Part shown: positions 6,197-13,695 of the stretch, one piece after another | How positions within the stretch are numbered: the first letter of the stretch is position 1 | Layout: every line of letters begins with the position of its first letter | Assembly: GCA_035527275.1 (NCBI GenBank) | Contig: DATLBA010000043.1 | Location: 1 to 27,599, forward strand | Origin: DATLBA01 sp035527275 | GTDB lineage: Bacteria; Planctomycetota; Phycisphaerae; FEN-1346 | Direction of reading: 5' to 3' | Length of the DNA: 27,599 nucleotides | Notes under the pieces: model-generated | What the model was told of the DNA's origin: nothing | The model's input: the letters and a program-made list of their open reading frames with translations, nothing else | Databases searched by the model: none | Translations under genes and position numbers: made by a program

Positions 6197-6955
6197 ATGT
6201 CAAGTTCCCTGTTGCGGTCCGGAGGAGGCGTCGCGCCAAGGCGAAGCCCGGCGAGAACGTGGGGGGTTGTAATACTCGTGCTTGCCGCAATAGGGATGGT
6301 CATCGGGGTTGTGGGCGTGGTGGCATTTAGGCGAACCCGGATCAAGGGGTCAAATCCGCAGGACCGCATCGCGTCGATCTGCCGGCTGGCCGACACCCGG
6401 CCGTCGGGGGCAGGCAATCGTCTCGCCCAGGCGGCGTTGGAAGAATCGGACGCCTCGGTGCGTTCGGCGGCACTGGTGGGGTTGGCCCGGTTTCCCGACC
6501 CGAAGTACCGAGACACGGTGCGCCGGTGCACCGATGATGCCGCATCGCAGGTCCGTGCGGCAGCCGCGGCCACGCTGGGGCGGTACGGCGACGAGGAGGC
6601 CGCCCGACGGCTGGGCGAATTGGTCACCGGCGACTCGGACAGGAACGTCCGGATCGCCACCGTCATCGGCCTCGGCCGCTGTGCCGCGCCGGAGGCCTTG
6701 GTGTGGCTCCTGGAAGCCGCCGAAAAAGACCCTGACGCGACCGTTCAGTTCGAGGCCGTCAAGGTCCTGTACTGGAAACTCGGCATGCGCTACATCGGCG
6801 AGAAGATGAGCAAAGGGCCGAAGTGGAAAATGCAGGTAGCGTTCGTGGTGGAGTATCTTAAGGAGTACCCCCAGATCCAGGAGGCGTACCGGAGAAGCGG
6901 CCGAGAGCTCGTGCGCCACCCCGAACACCAACTCGACGATCACACGGTTCATTGA
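6197..6955 (+). CDS. Membrane-anchored HEAT-repeat protein
   Basis: A 252-residue protein with one N-terminal transmembrane helix (about residues 23-45, WGVVILVLAAIGMVIGVVGV) and then a soluble domain of HEAT/PBS-lyase-type repeats: helical pairs with ASVRSAALVGLARF, SQVRAAAAATLGRYGDEEA, and RNVRIATVIGLGRCAAPEA spaced about 30-33 residues apart. Such repeats serve as protein-binding scaffolds. I chose the ATG at 6197 because GAGGG lies 9 bases upstream and the hydrophobic helix follows soon after; the open frame continues upstream through the heptamer tract to 5999 but that part is repeat. The pseudopilin starts 29 bases after its stop, so they likely form an operon. Its partner is not evident. 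Confidence 0.8.
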   Translation: MSSSLLRSGGGVAPRRSPARTWGVVILVLAAIGMVIGVVGVVAFRRTRIKGSNPQDRIASICRLADTRPSGAGNRLAQAALEESDASVRSAALVGLARFPDPKYRDTVRRCTDDAASQVRAAAAATLGRYGDEEAARRLGELVTGDSDRNVRIATVIGLGRCAAPEALVWLLEAAEKDPDATVQFEAVKVLYWKLGMRYIGEKMSKGPKWKMQVAFVVEYLKEYPQIQEAYRRSGRELVRHPEHQLDDHTVH

Positions 6956-6984
6956 CGCGCTGGTTGGGTGGAGGAGCGATCCCT

Positions 6985-7962
6985 ATGAAAACGCGAGCAT
7001 TTACGCTCGTAGAGTTGCTGATCGTGATCGTCATTCTCGGGGTGCTGCTGGCGCTGTTGGTGCCGGTGGGGAGTAGGGCTTGGGCGGTTGCGCATGCGAC
7101 TTGGTGCCGCGACAACCTGCGCCAAATCTACAACGGTTTTTACGTTCACCGGGCGCAGGCGGGGGAGTTGGCCGGCCTTTTCCCGAAGGCCGAGCAGTTT
7201 CCGTTCATTCCGAAGACGGCCATGGAGAGCCCTCGGACGTTTATTTGCCCGGAAGACGATCACGACGCGGACGCGGGGGGCGGGCAAATGGCGGTGACTG
7301 ACCTGCTGGCGCTCCTTGTTTACATCAACAGGCCCCGGAGTCTTGAGATCAGCTTCGCCGATCCGGACCACCAGGGCTTCGGCCACATGCACCTGGGCAC
7401 CTGGGAGGGCAGCGATGCCAAGGGCGACTACATCGAGATCGGCCTCAATGACAACTCCCCGATCACGGAAAACTACATAAACAACTGGGAGTCGCACGAC
7501 GGCATCATCCGGGTTTACCCGAACATCGGCGGCACAGCGATCGCAAAACTGATTAAGTATAGTTGCGGCGAGTACAACTGCGTCCTTTTCGACGGTCAGC
7601 CGGTGTTCGTCAGCCCCAGCGATACCACCGACCCGAACAACGAAGCCTACGGCTGGCTCGGGCCGGATACCAGCAAGAACGGCATGGAGGTGGAACTGGG
7701 GGTGACGGTGGCCATGAGGTGCAGTTATGGCATGACGGTGGGGGCCGAGCAGTTCCAATCCGGGGTCCACAAGATCCTGGTCATCGACCACCCCAAGCTG
7801 AGGGCGGATTACACAAGGCCCGACTTCCAGGAGATGTTGGAGGAATCGGCGCGCCATCTCGGCTACATCAACATCCTGTTCTCGGACGGTTCGGTGCAAT
7901 CGTTTAGCCCGATGGAGATTGACCCGCTGGTTCCCGACAACCACCGTCTGTGGGAGCCGTAG
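6985..7962 (+). CDS. Type II/IV pseudopilin with H-X9-DG motif
   Basis: A 325-residue prepilin-like protein. The N-terminus MKTRAFTLVELLIVIVILGVLLALLVPV is a textbook prepilin-peptidase site plus hydrophobic helix (processing expected just before FTLVE, with the conserved Glu at mature position 5). The long C-terminal domain ends with HLGYINILFSDGSV, which fits the H-X9-DG signature of planctomycete and lentisphaera pseudopilin-like proteins. I chose ATG 6985 because GGAGG lies about 10 bases upstream and it places the cleavage site properly; an in-frame start at 6952 would add 11 residues. Many copies of such genes usually exist per genome in this phylum, and their functions are mostly unknown. 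It ends 200 bases before rpsB. Confidence 0.9.
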   Translation: MKTRAFTLVELLIVIVILGVLLALLVPVGSRAWAVAHATWCRDNLRQIYNGFYVHRAQAGELAGLFPKAEQFPFIPKTAMESPRTFICPEDDHDADAGGGQMAVTDLLALLVYINRPRSLEISFADPDHQGFGHMHLGTWEGSDAKGDYIEIGLNDNSPITENYINNWESHDGIIRVYPNIGGTAIAKLIKYSCGEYNCVLFDGQPVFVSPSDTTDPNNEAYGWLGPDTSKNGMEVELGVTVAMRCSYGMTVGAEQFQSGVHKILVIDHPKLRADYTRPDFQEMLEESARHLGYINILFSDGSVQSFSPMEIDPLVPDNHRLWEP

Positions 7963-7983
7963 GCGGCGGCTATCAGCGGGCCG
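7961..7983 (+). repeat. Duplicated fragment of the nrnA 3' end
   Basis: These 23 bases match nrnA 5757-5779 (encoding part of the GGGGHQRAAG loop) at 22 positions. They begin at the last bases of the pseudopilin stop codon. The 57-bp repeat copy 2 follows 28 bases later, whereas in the nrnA copy the interval is 116 bases. This suggests a duplicated segment with an internal deletion. Confidence 0.6.
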
Positions 7984-8011
7984 AACGGCGGCCGACCCGA
8001 AGGCGGCCCCT

Positions 8012-8068
8012 TCCTTGTGATACCCTCTGCCCGCAGAACATCAGCCACCAAGCGGCTCGCAATCCCCG
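8012..8068 (+). repeat. 57-bp direct repeat upstream of a promoter, copy 2
   Basis: Second copy of the element at 5896-5952, three differences. One difference disrupts the hairpin stem (AGCCAC instead of AGCCGC). It ends 17 bases before the TTGACA box of the rpsB promoter. Confidence 0.85.
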
Positions 8069-8085
8069 CCAAAGCGAGAAAAGGC

Positions 8086-8114
8086 TTGACAAATCTGCCG
8101 AGGCAACTTAGGAT
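8086..8114 (+). promoter_or_regulatory. Strong sigma70-type promoter of the rpsB operon
   Basis: Perfect TTGACA at 8086-8091 and TAGGAT at 8109-8114, spacer exactly 17 bases. Predicted transcript start near 8121, giving a leader of about 43 bases before the TTG start of rpsB. Confidence 0.7.
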
Positions 8115-8163
8115 CCCCCTTCCCGAAGAGGGGTTTGTGCGCCTAGACCGTAGGAGGAAGCGT

Positions 8164-9087
8164 TTGGCAAAGTTGGAAGTGCAGGAACTCATTGACGCCG
8201 GCATCCATTTCGGTCACCCCGTCAGCCGCTGGAACCCCAAGATGGCCCCATACATCTTCGGGAAGCGGAACTTTATCCACATCATCGACCTGAAAGCAAC
8301 CGTCAGGGGCATCGTCCGGTCGAGGAAGTTCCTCACGCGGCTGGTGGCCGAAGGAAAGGACGTCGTCTTCGTCGGGACCAAGCGCCAGGCCCGGGCCGCC
8401 ATCGAGCAGGAAGCAAAACGCTGCGGCATGCCGTATGTCAGCCACCGGTGGCTGGGCGGCACGTTGACGAACTTCCGCACCATCCGCTCCCGCCTCGGGC
8501 GCCTCGAAGAACTCGAACAGTTGGAAGCCACCGGAGCGATCCAGGTCTATTCCAAGAAAATGATCGCCAGCCTCCAGCGCGAACTCCGCAAGGTCAAACG
8601 CAACCTCGAAGGCATCCGGATGATGGAGCGATTGCCGGGCGCCTTAATCATCGTCGATCCGGCCCGTGAAAAAAACGCTGTCCGCGAGGCAAAAAAACTG
8701 GAGATTCCCACCATCGCCCTCGCCGACACCGAGGCCGACCCGGACGACATCACCGTGGTGATCCCGGGCAACGACGACGCGATGCGCGCCGTCGAGATCG
8801 TCCTGAAACATCTGTCCGACGCCGTCGTCGAAGGTAAAGCCAACCGGGCCGCCCGCGCCGCCAAGGAAGGCGAAGGACAGGCGCTGACGCGGGGACCGGC
8901 CCGGCCGCGGGCCCGCGCCCGGCAGCCGCGCCAGCAGAGCCCCCGCGCCGGGAAACCGGCACCCGAAATGCCGCTCCCAACACCGCATCCGGATACCCAG
9001 CAAGCGAGCGAACCCGAACCGGCGCCGCAGGCGTCCACCCAGGACGAGCGCGAATCGGCTTCGGCCGAATCCGACACCGCGCCGTGA
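8164..9087 (+). CDS. rpsB: 30S ribosomal protein S2
   Basis: Ribosomal protein S2, 307 residues. The family signature is clear: LEVQELIDAGIHFGHPVSRWNPKM at the start, IIDLKATVR, FVGTKRQARAAI, HRWLGGTLTNF, and ALADTEADPDDITVVIPGNDDA near the end of the conserved part. The start is a TTG at 8164, supported by AGGAGG 6 bases upstream and alignment to the family N-terminus. After about residue 230 it has an extension of some 75 residues rich in Ala, Pro, Arg and Glu, low in complexity and probably disordered, making it longer than typical S2 (about 230-260). First gene of the conserved rpsB-tsf-pyrH-frr operon. Confidence 0.97.
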   Translation: MAKLEVQELIDAGIHFGHPVSRWNPKMAPYIFGKRNFIHIIDLKATVRGIVRSRKFLTRLVAEGKDVVFVGTKRQARAAIEQEAKRCGMPYVSHRWLGGTLTNFRTIRSRLGRLEELEQLEATGAIQVYSKKMIASLQRELRKVKRNLEGIRMMERLPGALIIVDPAREKNAVREAKKLEIPTIALADTEADPDDITVVIPGNDDAMRAVEIVLKHLSDAVVEGKANRAARAAKEGEGQALTRGPARPRARARQPRQQSPRAGKPAPEMPLPTPHPDTQQASEPEPAPQASTQDERESASAESDTAP

Positions 9088-9198
9088 GGCGGTCTCCTGA
9101 AACGCCGCCCGGAAGCGCACCGCGGCGGGGAGCCCGAACTCGGCGGTCGGCGCACACGAATCACAAGAAGCAACCTGGAACGATAAGGAGCGGACTCG

Positions 9199-9795
9199 AT
9201 GGCCGTTACTACCCAGGAGGTTCTTAAACTTCGCCAGCAGACGGGGCTGGGCATGATGGATTGCAAACTCGCCCTGGAAGAAACCGGCGGCGACGTGGAA
9301 AAGGCCGTCGAGGTCCTGCGCAAGAAAGGCCTGGCGGCGGCCCGGAAAAAGGCTGTGCGCACCGCCGCCGAAGGACGCGTCCATTCCTACATCCATCACA
9401 ACGGCAAGGTCGGCGTCCTGGTCGAGGCCGATTGCGAAACCGACTTCGTCGCCCGAAACGAACAGTTTCTCGCCTTCCTGAATGACCTCTGCCTGCACAT
9501 TTGCGCCGCGGCGCCCATTGCCGTGCGACGTGAAGACGTGCCCGAGGACCTCATGGAAACCGAGAAACGAATCGCGCGCGAACAGGCCGCCGGCAAGCCC
9601 GACAACATCGTCGAAAAAATCGTCGAAGGAAAACTGAACAAGTGGTACGCTGCACACGTCCTCCTGGAACAGCCGTTCGTCAAGAACGACGAGCAGACCG
9701 TCCAGGACCTCCTGGCCGACCTCGTCGCGCGAACCGGCGAGAACATCGTCATCCAGCGCTTCGCGCGGTTCGAGGTGGGCGAAGCAGCGGAATGA
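9199..9795 (+). CDS. tsf: Elongation factor Ts (short form)
   Basis: EF-Ts, the guanine nucleotide exchange factor of EF-Tu. The N-terminal UBA-like domain (LRQQTGLGMMDCKLALEETGGD, residues 11-32) and the core signature ETDFVARN (80-87) are intact. At 198 residues it is the short form with a single core subdomain, as in Thermus, rather than the roughly 280-residue E. coli type. The ATG at 9199 has AAGGAG 8 bases upstream. The stop overlaps an upstream in-frame ATG of the pyrH frame (ATGA at 9792-9795). Confidence 0.97.
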   Translation: MAVTTQEVLKLRQQTGLGMMDCKLALEETGGDVEKAVEVLRKKGLAAARKKAVRTAAEGRVHSYIHHNGKVGVLVEADCETDFVARNEQFLAFLNDLCLHICAAAPIAVRREDVPEDLMETEKRIAREQAAGKPDNIVEKIVEGKLNKWYAAHVLLEQPFVKNDEQTVQDLLADLVARTGENIVIQRFARFEVGEAAE

Positions 9796-9809
9796 GCAAG
9801 GGGCGGCCC

Positions 9810-10532
9810 ATGGCCACCTGCGCCTATAAAAGGGTGCTGCTCAAGATCAGCGGGGAAGGCTTTTGCAAGCCCGGCGCTTCCGGCCTCGACCCCGAAGAAA
9901 CGCAGACCATCGCCCGCCAAGCAAGGGGAGTCGTCGAGGCCGGCTGTCAGTTGGCCATCGTCGTCGGCGGCGGCAACTTTCTCCGGGGCGTTGCCCTCTC
10001 GGAGCAGGCCGACCTCCCGCGCGCGACCGCCGACTACATGGGCATGGTCGCCACCGTCATCAACTCCCTTGCGCTCCAGGCCTGCCTCGAAGCCCTCGAC
10101 GCCGACACGCGGGTCCAGTCGGCCATCGAAATGAAAGAAGTGGCCGAGCCGTTCATCAGCCGCCGCGCCGTCCGCCACCTTGAAAAGGGCCGCATCGTCA
10201 TCCTCGCCGGCGGCACGGGGAACCCCTTCTTCACCACCGACACCTGCGCCGCCCTGCGCGCGAGCGAACTCGGAGCCGAAGTGCTCCTGAAGGCCACGAA
10301 GGTGGACGGCGTTTACTCCGACGATCCCAACACGAACCCGAACGCCAAACGCTACGACCGACTCACCTACGACGACGTCGTGCAGCAGGACCTGAAGATC
10401 CTCGACGTGGCGGCCGTCAGCCTCTGCAAGCAGAGCAACATCCCTATCATCGTCTTCAATCTCAAGCAGGAAGGAAACATTCGCCGGGTGGTCGCAGGCG
10501 AACCAGTCGGGACCTTTATAGGAAAGGCGTAA
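9810..10532 (+). CDS. pyrH: Uridylate kinase
   Basis: UMP kinase of the amino-acid kinase fold, making UDP from UMP and ATP in pyrimidine nucleotide synthesis. Visible landmarks: RVLLKISGE at residues 8-16 (phosphate-binding Lys and Gly), VVGGGNFLRG, DYMGMVATVIN, and TGNPFFTTDTCAALRASEL. At 240 residues the length is typical. I prefer ATG 9810 because AAGGGG at 9798-9803 lies 6 bases upstream; ATG 9792, overlapping the tsf stop, would add MSKGRP and is also possible. The downstream frr start follows the stop by 2 bases. Confidence 0.96.
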   Translation: MATCAYKRVLLKISGEGFCKPGASGLDPEETQTIARQARGVVEAGCQLAIVVGGGNFLRGVALSEQADLPRATADYMGMVATVINSLALQACLEALDADTRVQSAIEMKEVAEPFISRRAVRHLEKGRIVILAGGTGNPFFTTDTCAALRASELGAEVLLKATKVDGVYSDDPNTNPNAKRYDRLTYDDVVQQDLKILDVAAVSLCKQSNIPIIVFNLKQEGNIRRVVAGEPVGTFIGKA

Positions 10533-10534
10533 TC

Positions 10535-11095
10535 GTGCCCGTTGACAACATCCTGCGCGAAGCCGAAGACAAGATGAAAAAGGCCGTCGAACACCTCCGC
10601 CAGCAGTTGCGGACCGTCCGGACCGGCCGGGCCTCCGCCGGCCTCGTCGAACACCTGAAAGTGGACTACTACGGCACGGCGACCGAACTGCGGCAACTGG
10701 CGACCATCACCGTCCCGGACCCGCTGATGTTGATCATCAAGCCGTTCGATCCGGGTTCGGTCGGCGACATCGCCAAGAGCATTCAAGCCTCCGACCTCGG
10801 TGTCACGCCGAGCGTCGAAGGCAAAGTGATTCGCCTGGCCGTCCCCCCGCTTTCCGAGGAGCGGCGCAAACAACTTGTCCACCAGGTTAAAGAGATGACC
10901 GAGGAAGCGAAGATCGCCCTCCGGAACATCCGGCGCGACGCCATCCACCACATTGATACCGAGGAAAAGGCAAAGAAACTCGGCGAAGACGCCGCCAGAA
11001 CCTCACGCGACGATGCCACCGACCTCGTCCACAAATACGAAAAGCAGGTCGGCGACGTCCTGGACCACAAGACCGAAGAGATCATGGAAGTCTAA
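10535..11095 (+). CDS. frr: Ribosome recycling factor
   Basis: Ribosome recycling factor, 186 residues, the usual length. With EF-G it splits post-termination ribosomes. Signature segments are visible: LRTVRTGRASAGLVEHLKVDYYG, the IKPFDPG turn, AKSIQASDLGVTPSVEGKVIRLAVPPLSEERRKQL, and the C-terminal helix with RNIRRDA. The start is GTG at 10535, with AGGAAAGG at 10520-10527, seven bases upstream and inside the pyrH end. It is the last gene of the translation operon. Confidence 0.97.
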   Translation: MPVDNILREAEDKMKKAVEHLRQQLRTVRTGRASAGLVEHLKVDYYGTATELRQLATITVPDPLMLIIKPFDPGSVGDIAKSIQASDLGVTPSVEGKVIRLAVPPLSEERRKQLVHQVKEMTEEAKIALRNIRRDAIHHIDTEEKAKKLGEDAARTSRDDATDLVHKYEKQVGDVLDHKTEEIMEV

Positions 11096-11205
11096 GCGCC
11101 GAGAGAGGGCCCTTGCCCGCCGGCTCCCCCTCCCGTAGGTCCTAAGCAGTCGCCCATCCCGCCGGGCGCCGCGCGCCAAAGCCACTGGCGCGGCAAAAAA
11201 GATGG

Positions 11206-11231
11206 CGTGCGGGGTGTTCCCACCCCGCACG
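11206..11231. repeat. Hairpin palindrome with TTCC loop (11-bp stem)
   Basis: Arm CGTGCGGGGTG, loop TTCC, perfect complement. It shares loop and stem-end style (GGTG next to the loop) with the identical pair at 499-526 and 21387-21414. Confidence 0.8.
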
Positions 11232-11253
11232 GTCGCCACCCGCGCGCGCTGAT

Positions 11254-11281
11254 GCGTGTCGGGTGAGGACACCCGACACGC
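11254..11281. repeat. Hairpin palindrome with AGGA loop (12-bp stem)
   Basis: Arm GCGTGTCGGGTG, loop AGGA (TCCT on the other strand), perfect complement. It lies 22 bases after the preceding palindrome; the two together could work as a tandem hairpin attenuator or terminator after frr. Confidence 0.8.
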
Positions 11282-11464
11282 AGGGGATACGGCCGAACCC
11301 TCCACCCCTGTTCCCCAGGCCAAGCCTCACTTTTTTGTTCAAGAGCACGGCCGCGCATGTCCGATAACATTAAACGATTGCGAGCGAGAGCGCGACACCA
11401 CCTACCATCAAGCGGGCGGGTGTGCGTGCGCAGTGTCCTTCCACGAGAAAGCGAGAGCGGCCCA

Positions 11465-12220
11465 ATGGCTCGGTTGAGTCTCGTTGACCGCATGAAATCC
11501 TGGTTCGGCACAGCACGCCGCGAGAGGCAGCACCGGATCGGCGTGCCCGCACAACATGCAGGCTTGGCCCTGGCAGCAGTCGGCTGCAACGCCGGCGAGG
11601 GCGCAGCCGACGGCCCGAAGGCCGGCGCCGCGCTGGCCGACCCCTTCCCCGTGTCCACCCGGAACGGCCTGTCCGCTGCGGAGGCCCCGTGTGCACCGCC
11701 GCGAGAAACGCCGAGCGGCAGCCCCGAGCGCGATGCGCCGGACGGCGAATGGGTCCGGGCGCTCGAAGCGCTGCCGGAGCGAATCGCCGAATCGGTGGCC
11801 GCCGGCGCCACCGGCGCCAAGACACTCGAAAAGATCGGCCGTGAATTGGACGGCCATCGCAACACGAGCCGTGCCGTCGCAGAAGCCATCGGCCGCCTGC
11901 CGGACCTCGCCGGCGACCAAGCGGCGCTCACCCGGCGCACTCACGAAATCCTGGAACAGCAGACACACCTGGCGGAAGCGATGGTGGACGGCCTGGCGGG
12001 ACTTCGGGCCGCCCTCAAAACCGTTGAAGAAAGCGCCGACCGGCATCTGGCATGCATCGGTCAATTGGAGCAATGCCACCGCCGCGTCCTCGAAGTCTAT
12101 CAGTCGATGCTGCTCAAGGCGCATCGGCGCCTGGGCCACGTCGCGACCGCGGCATTACTGCTGGCGGCGATTGCCTTAGGCGCGGCCGGATACGTCGTTT
12201 ACCTGGCGATCGTGCAATAA
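11465..12220 (+). CDS. C-tail-anchored helical protein of unknown function
   Basis: A 251-residue protein I cannot assign to a family. The N-terminal third is low in complexity (Ala, Pro, Gly), the middle (about residues 97-215) is a long amphipathic helix series with TLEKIGRELDGHRNTSRAVAEAIGRLP, ILEQQTHLAEAMVDGL and RHLACIGQLEQCHRRVLEVYQ, suggesting coiled coil, and the end (about 225-250) is a single hydrophobic helix (ATAALLLAAIALGAAGYVVYLAIV). It therefore looks like a tail-anchored membrane protein with a cytosolic coiled domain. I chose ATG 11465 (GAGAG 7 bases upstream); the upstream ATG at 11357 lacks a ribosome-binding site and its extra 36 codons have poor GC3. A terminator-like hairpin follows. 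Confidence 0.75.
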   Translation: MARLSLVDRMKSWFGTARRERQHRIGVPAQHAGLALAAVGCNAGEGAADGPKAGAALADPFPVSTRNGLSAAEAPCAPPRETPSGSPERDAPDGEWVRALEALPERIAESVAAGATGAKTLEKIGRELDGHRNTSRAVAEAIGRLPDLAGDQAALTRRTHEILEQQTHLAEAMVDGLAGLRAALKTVEESADRHLACIGQLEQCHRRVLEVYQSMLLKAHRRLGHVATAALLLAAIALGAAGYVVYLAIVQ

Positions 12221-12239
12221 CCCTCCTCCTTTCCTTGGG

Positions 12240-12271
12240 ACAGGCCCCGGCCTGAAAAGGCCGGGGCCTGT
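12240..12271. terminator. Strong hairpin, likely bidirectional terminator
   Basis: Perfect 14-bp stem (first arm ACAGGCCCCGGCCT) with a GAAA loop, located between convergent genes (11465-12220 plus, 12303-13628 minus). There is no clear U-tract on either strand, so the terminator role rests on position and stability. Confidence 0.65.
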
Positions 12272-12302
12272 GCTTGTCTCGAAGGTGAAACGTCGGGCCG
12301 CG

Positions 12303-13628
12303 CTATCCCTCCGCCAGTTGCGCGGGCGCCTCCAGAGCGTCGCGAATCGTCTCCAGAAACTGAGCGCCCACGGCGCCGTCCACCAGCCGATGGTCCGCCG
12401 AGAGGGTCAGCGTCATTATCTGCCGGACCTCGATCTTCCCCTGCCGCGAGACGACCCGCTCTTCAATCAGCCCCAGACCGAGGACCGTGCTCTCACCGGG
12501 ATTGACAATCGGGATGAAACTCCTGACGCCGAACATGCCGAGGTTCGAGATCGTCATGCACCCGTCCTGATACTCTTCCGGGCGAAGGCGCTTGGACCGC
12601 GCCCGCTCGACGAGGTCGGCCGTTTCGGCGGCAATCTCGCGCAGCAACTTCTTGTCCGCGTCGCGGACCACCGGCACGAGGAGCCCCTCATTCAGCGCGA
12701 CCGCAAACCCGACGTTCACCTCGCGGCGGCGCTCGATCCCGCCCTCGACCCGTCGGCTGTTGACGGCCGAGAAAAGCCGCAGCGCGCCGGCGCATGCCTT
12801 GATGACAAAGTCGTTGAAACCAATCTTCGGTCCCCCCTCGGCGTTCAATTTCGCCCGAAGCGCCACCAGATCCGTGACGTCGGCGTCCATCTCGAGATAG
12901 TAGCAGGGGATCGTCCGCTTGGACTGGAGCATGCGCTCGGCGATGATGCGCCGCATCGCCGACAGCGGCGACACCTCGCCGGCGTCTGCCGCTCCCGCCG
13001 CCGCGGACAAAACATCCCCCTTGGTGATTTTCACGCCCGGGCCGCTCGGCCGGACACTTGCCAGGTCCACGCCGCGCGCCGCTGCAAGCCGGTGCGCCAG
13101 CGGTGTGGCTTTCACCCCAGAAGCAGCCGCCAACGCCGCCTCCACGTCCGCCTCAACGATCCTGCCATCCGGCCCTGTGCCCCGAATGGTGTCAAGGTTC
13201 ACCTTCCGCTCTCGGGCCAGCCGCCTGGCTCGCGGGGAAGACTTGATGCGGCCGCCGGCGGTTCCTGCGGCCACGGGACCCGCTTCGGGCGCGGCGGCCT
13301 TGTCCGAAGCGGCCTCCGCCGCCTCAACCGGAACCCCTTCGGCCGGGGCCACGCCCCCCTCGGCCAGCATGTCCTCCGGAACCTCATCGCCCGCGTCGCC
13401 CACGACGGCAATCAAAGCGCCGACGGCCAGTTCCTCGCCCTCGGGGGCAAGGATTTTAAGGAGCGTCCCGCTGTAGAAACTTTCCACCTCGAGCGTCGCC
13501 TTGTCGGTGGTGATCTCGCAGAGGACGTCGCCCTTGGCAACCGTGTCCCCTTCCCTTTTGTGCCACTTCTCGATGGTGGCCTCTTCGACCGTCTGGCCGA
13601 GTTTGGGCAAGGTGATTTTCTTAATCAT
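12303..13628 (-). CDS. pdhC: Dihydrolipoamide acetyltransferase (E2) of pyruvate dehydrogenase
   Basis: E2 of a 2-oxo acid dehydrogenase complex, 441 residues. In order: one lipoyl domain (about 1-77, lipoyl Lys43 in TDKA), an Ala/Glu/Pro linker (78-125), two peripheral-subunit-binding domains in tandem (about 128-165, SSPRARRLARERKVNLDTI then GTGPDGRI; and about 173-210, ATPLAHRLAAARGVDLASV then SGPGVKIT), and the CoA acetyltransferase domain (about 218-441) with ADHRLVDGA, where H413 and D417 are the catalytic pair. Most bacterial E2 proteins have one binding domain; two is unusual. ATG 13628 begins the lipoyl domain properly (MIKKITLPKLGQ); its ribosome-binding site is weak. It is the third enzyme gene of the pdh operon. 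Substrate choice (pyruvate rather than branched-chain) is inferred from the set of genes. Confidence 0.93.
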   Translation of the reverse strand: MIKKITLPKLGQTVEEATIEKWHKREGDTVAKGDVLCEITTDKATLEVESFYSGTLLKILAPEGEELAVGALIAVVGDAGDEVPEDMLAEGGVAPAEGVPVEAAEAASDKAAAPEAGPVAAGTAGGRIKSSPRARRLARERKVNLDTIRGTGPDGRIVEADVEAALAAASGVKATPLAHRLAAARGVDLASVRPSGPGVKITKGDVLSAAAGAADAGEVSPLSAMRRIIAERMLQSKRTIPCYYLEMDADVTDLVALRAKLNAEGGPKIGFNDFVIKACAGALRLFSAVNSRRVEGGIERRREVNVGFAVALNEGLLVPVVRDADKKLLREIAAETADLVERARSKRLRPEEYQDGCMTISNLGMFGVRSFIPIVNPGESTVLGLGLIEERVVSRQGKIEVRQIMTLTLSADHRLVDGAVGAQFLETIRDALEAPAQLAEG

Positions 13629-13695
13629 CGTTGACTCGTTATTCCCGGTAACGCGCTCGCCTGCGGCTCGCGGCTAACCATGGACTCCGCGCCGC

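Larger units (their letters stand above)
11096..11464. other. Intergenic region with three hairpins
   Basis: About 370 bases between frr and the next gene. It has a stem-loop CGCGCCA / TGGCGCG (11172-11192) followed by GC and six A residues, and two strong palindromes (11206-11231 and 11254-11281). The open frame that extends the next gene back to 11357 has weak GC bias at third codon positions, so I treat it as leader. No clear promoter was found. Confidence 0.6.

Noticed and set aside
11357..11464. Upstream start of the tail-anchored protein
   Set aside because: No ribosome-binding site before ATG 11357 and weak GC bias at third positions in the 36 extra codons.
12270..13634. 454-codon open frame on the plus strand
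   Set aside because: Antisense to the E2 gene, which has complete lipoyl, binding and catalytic domains.
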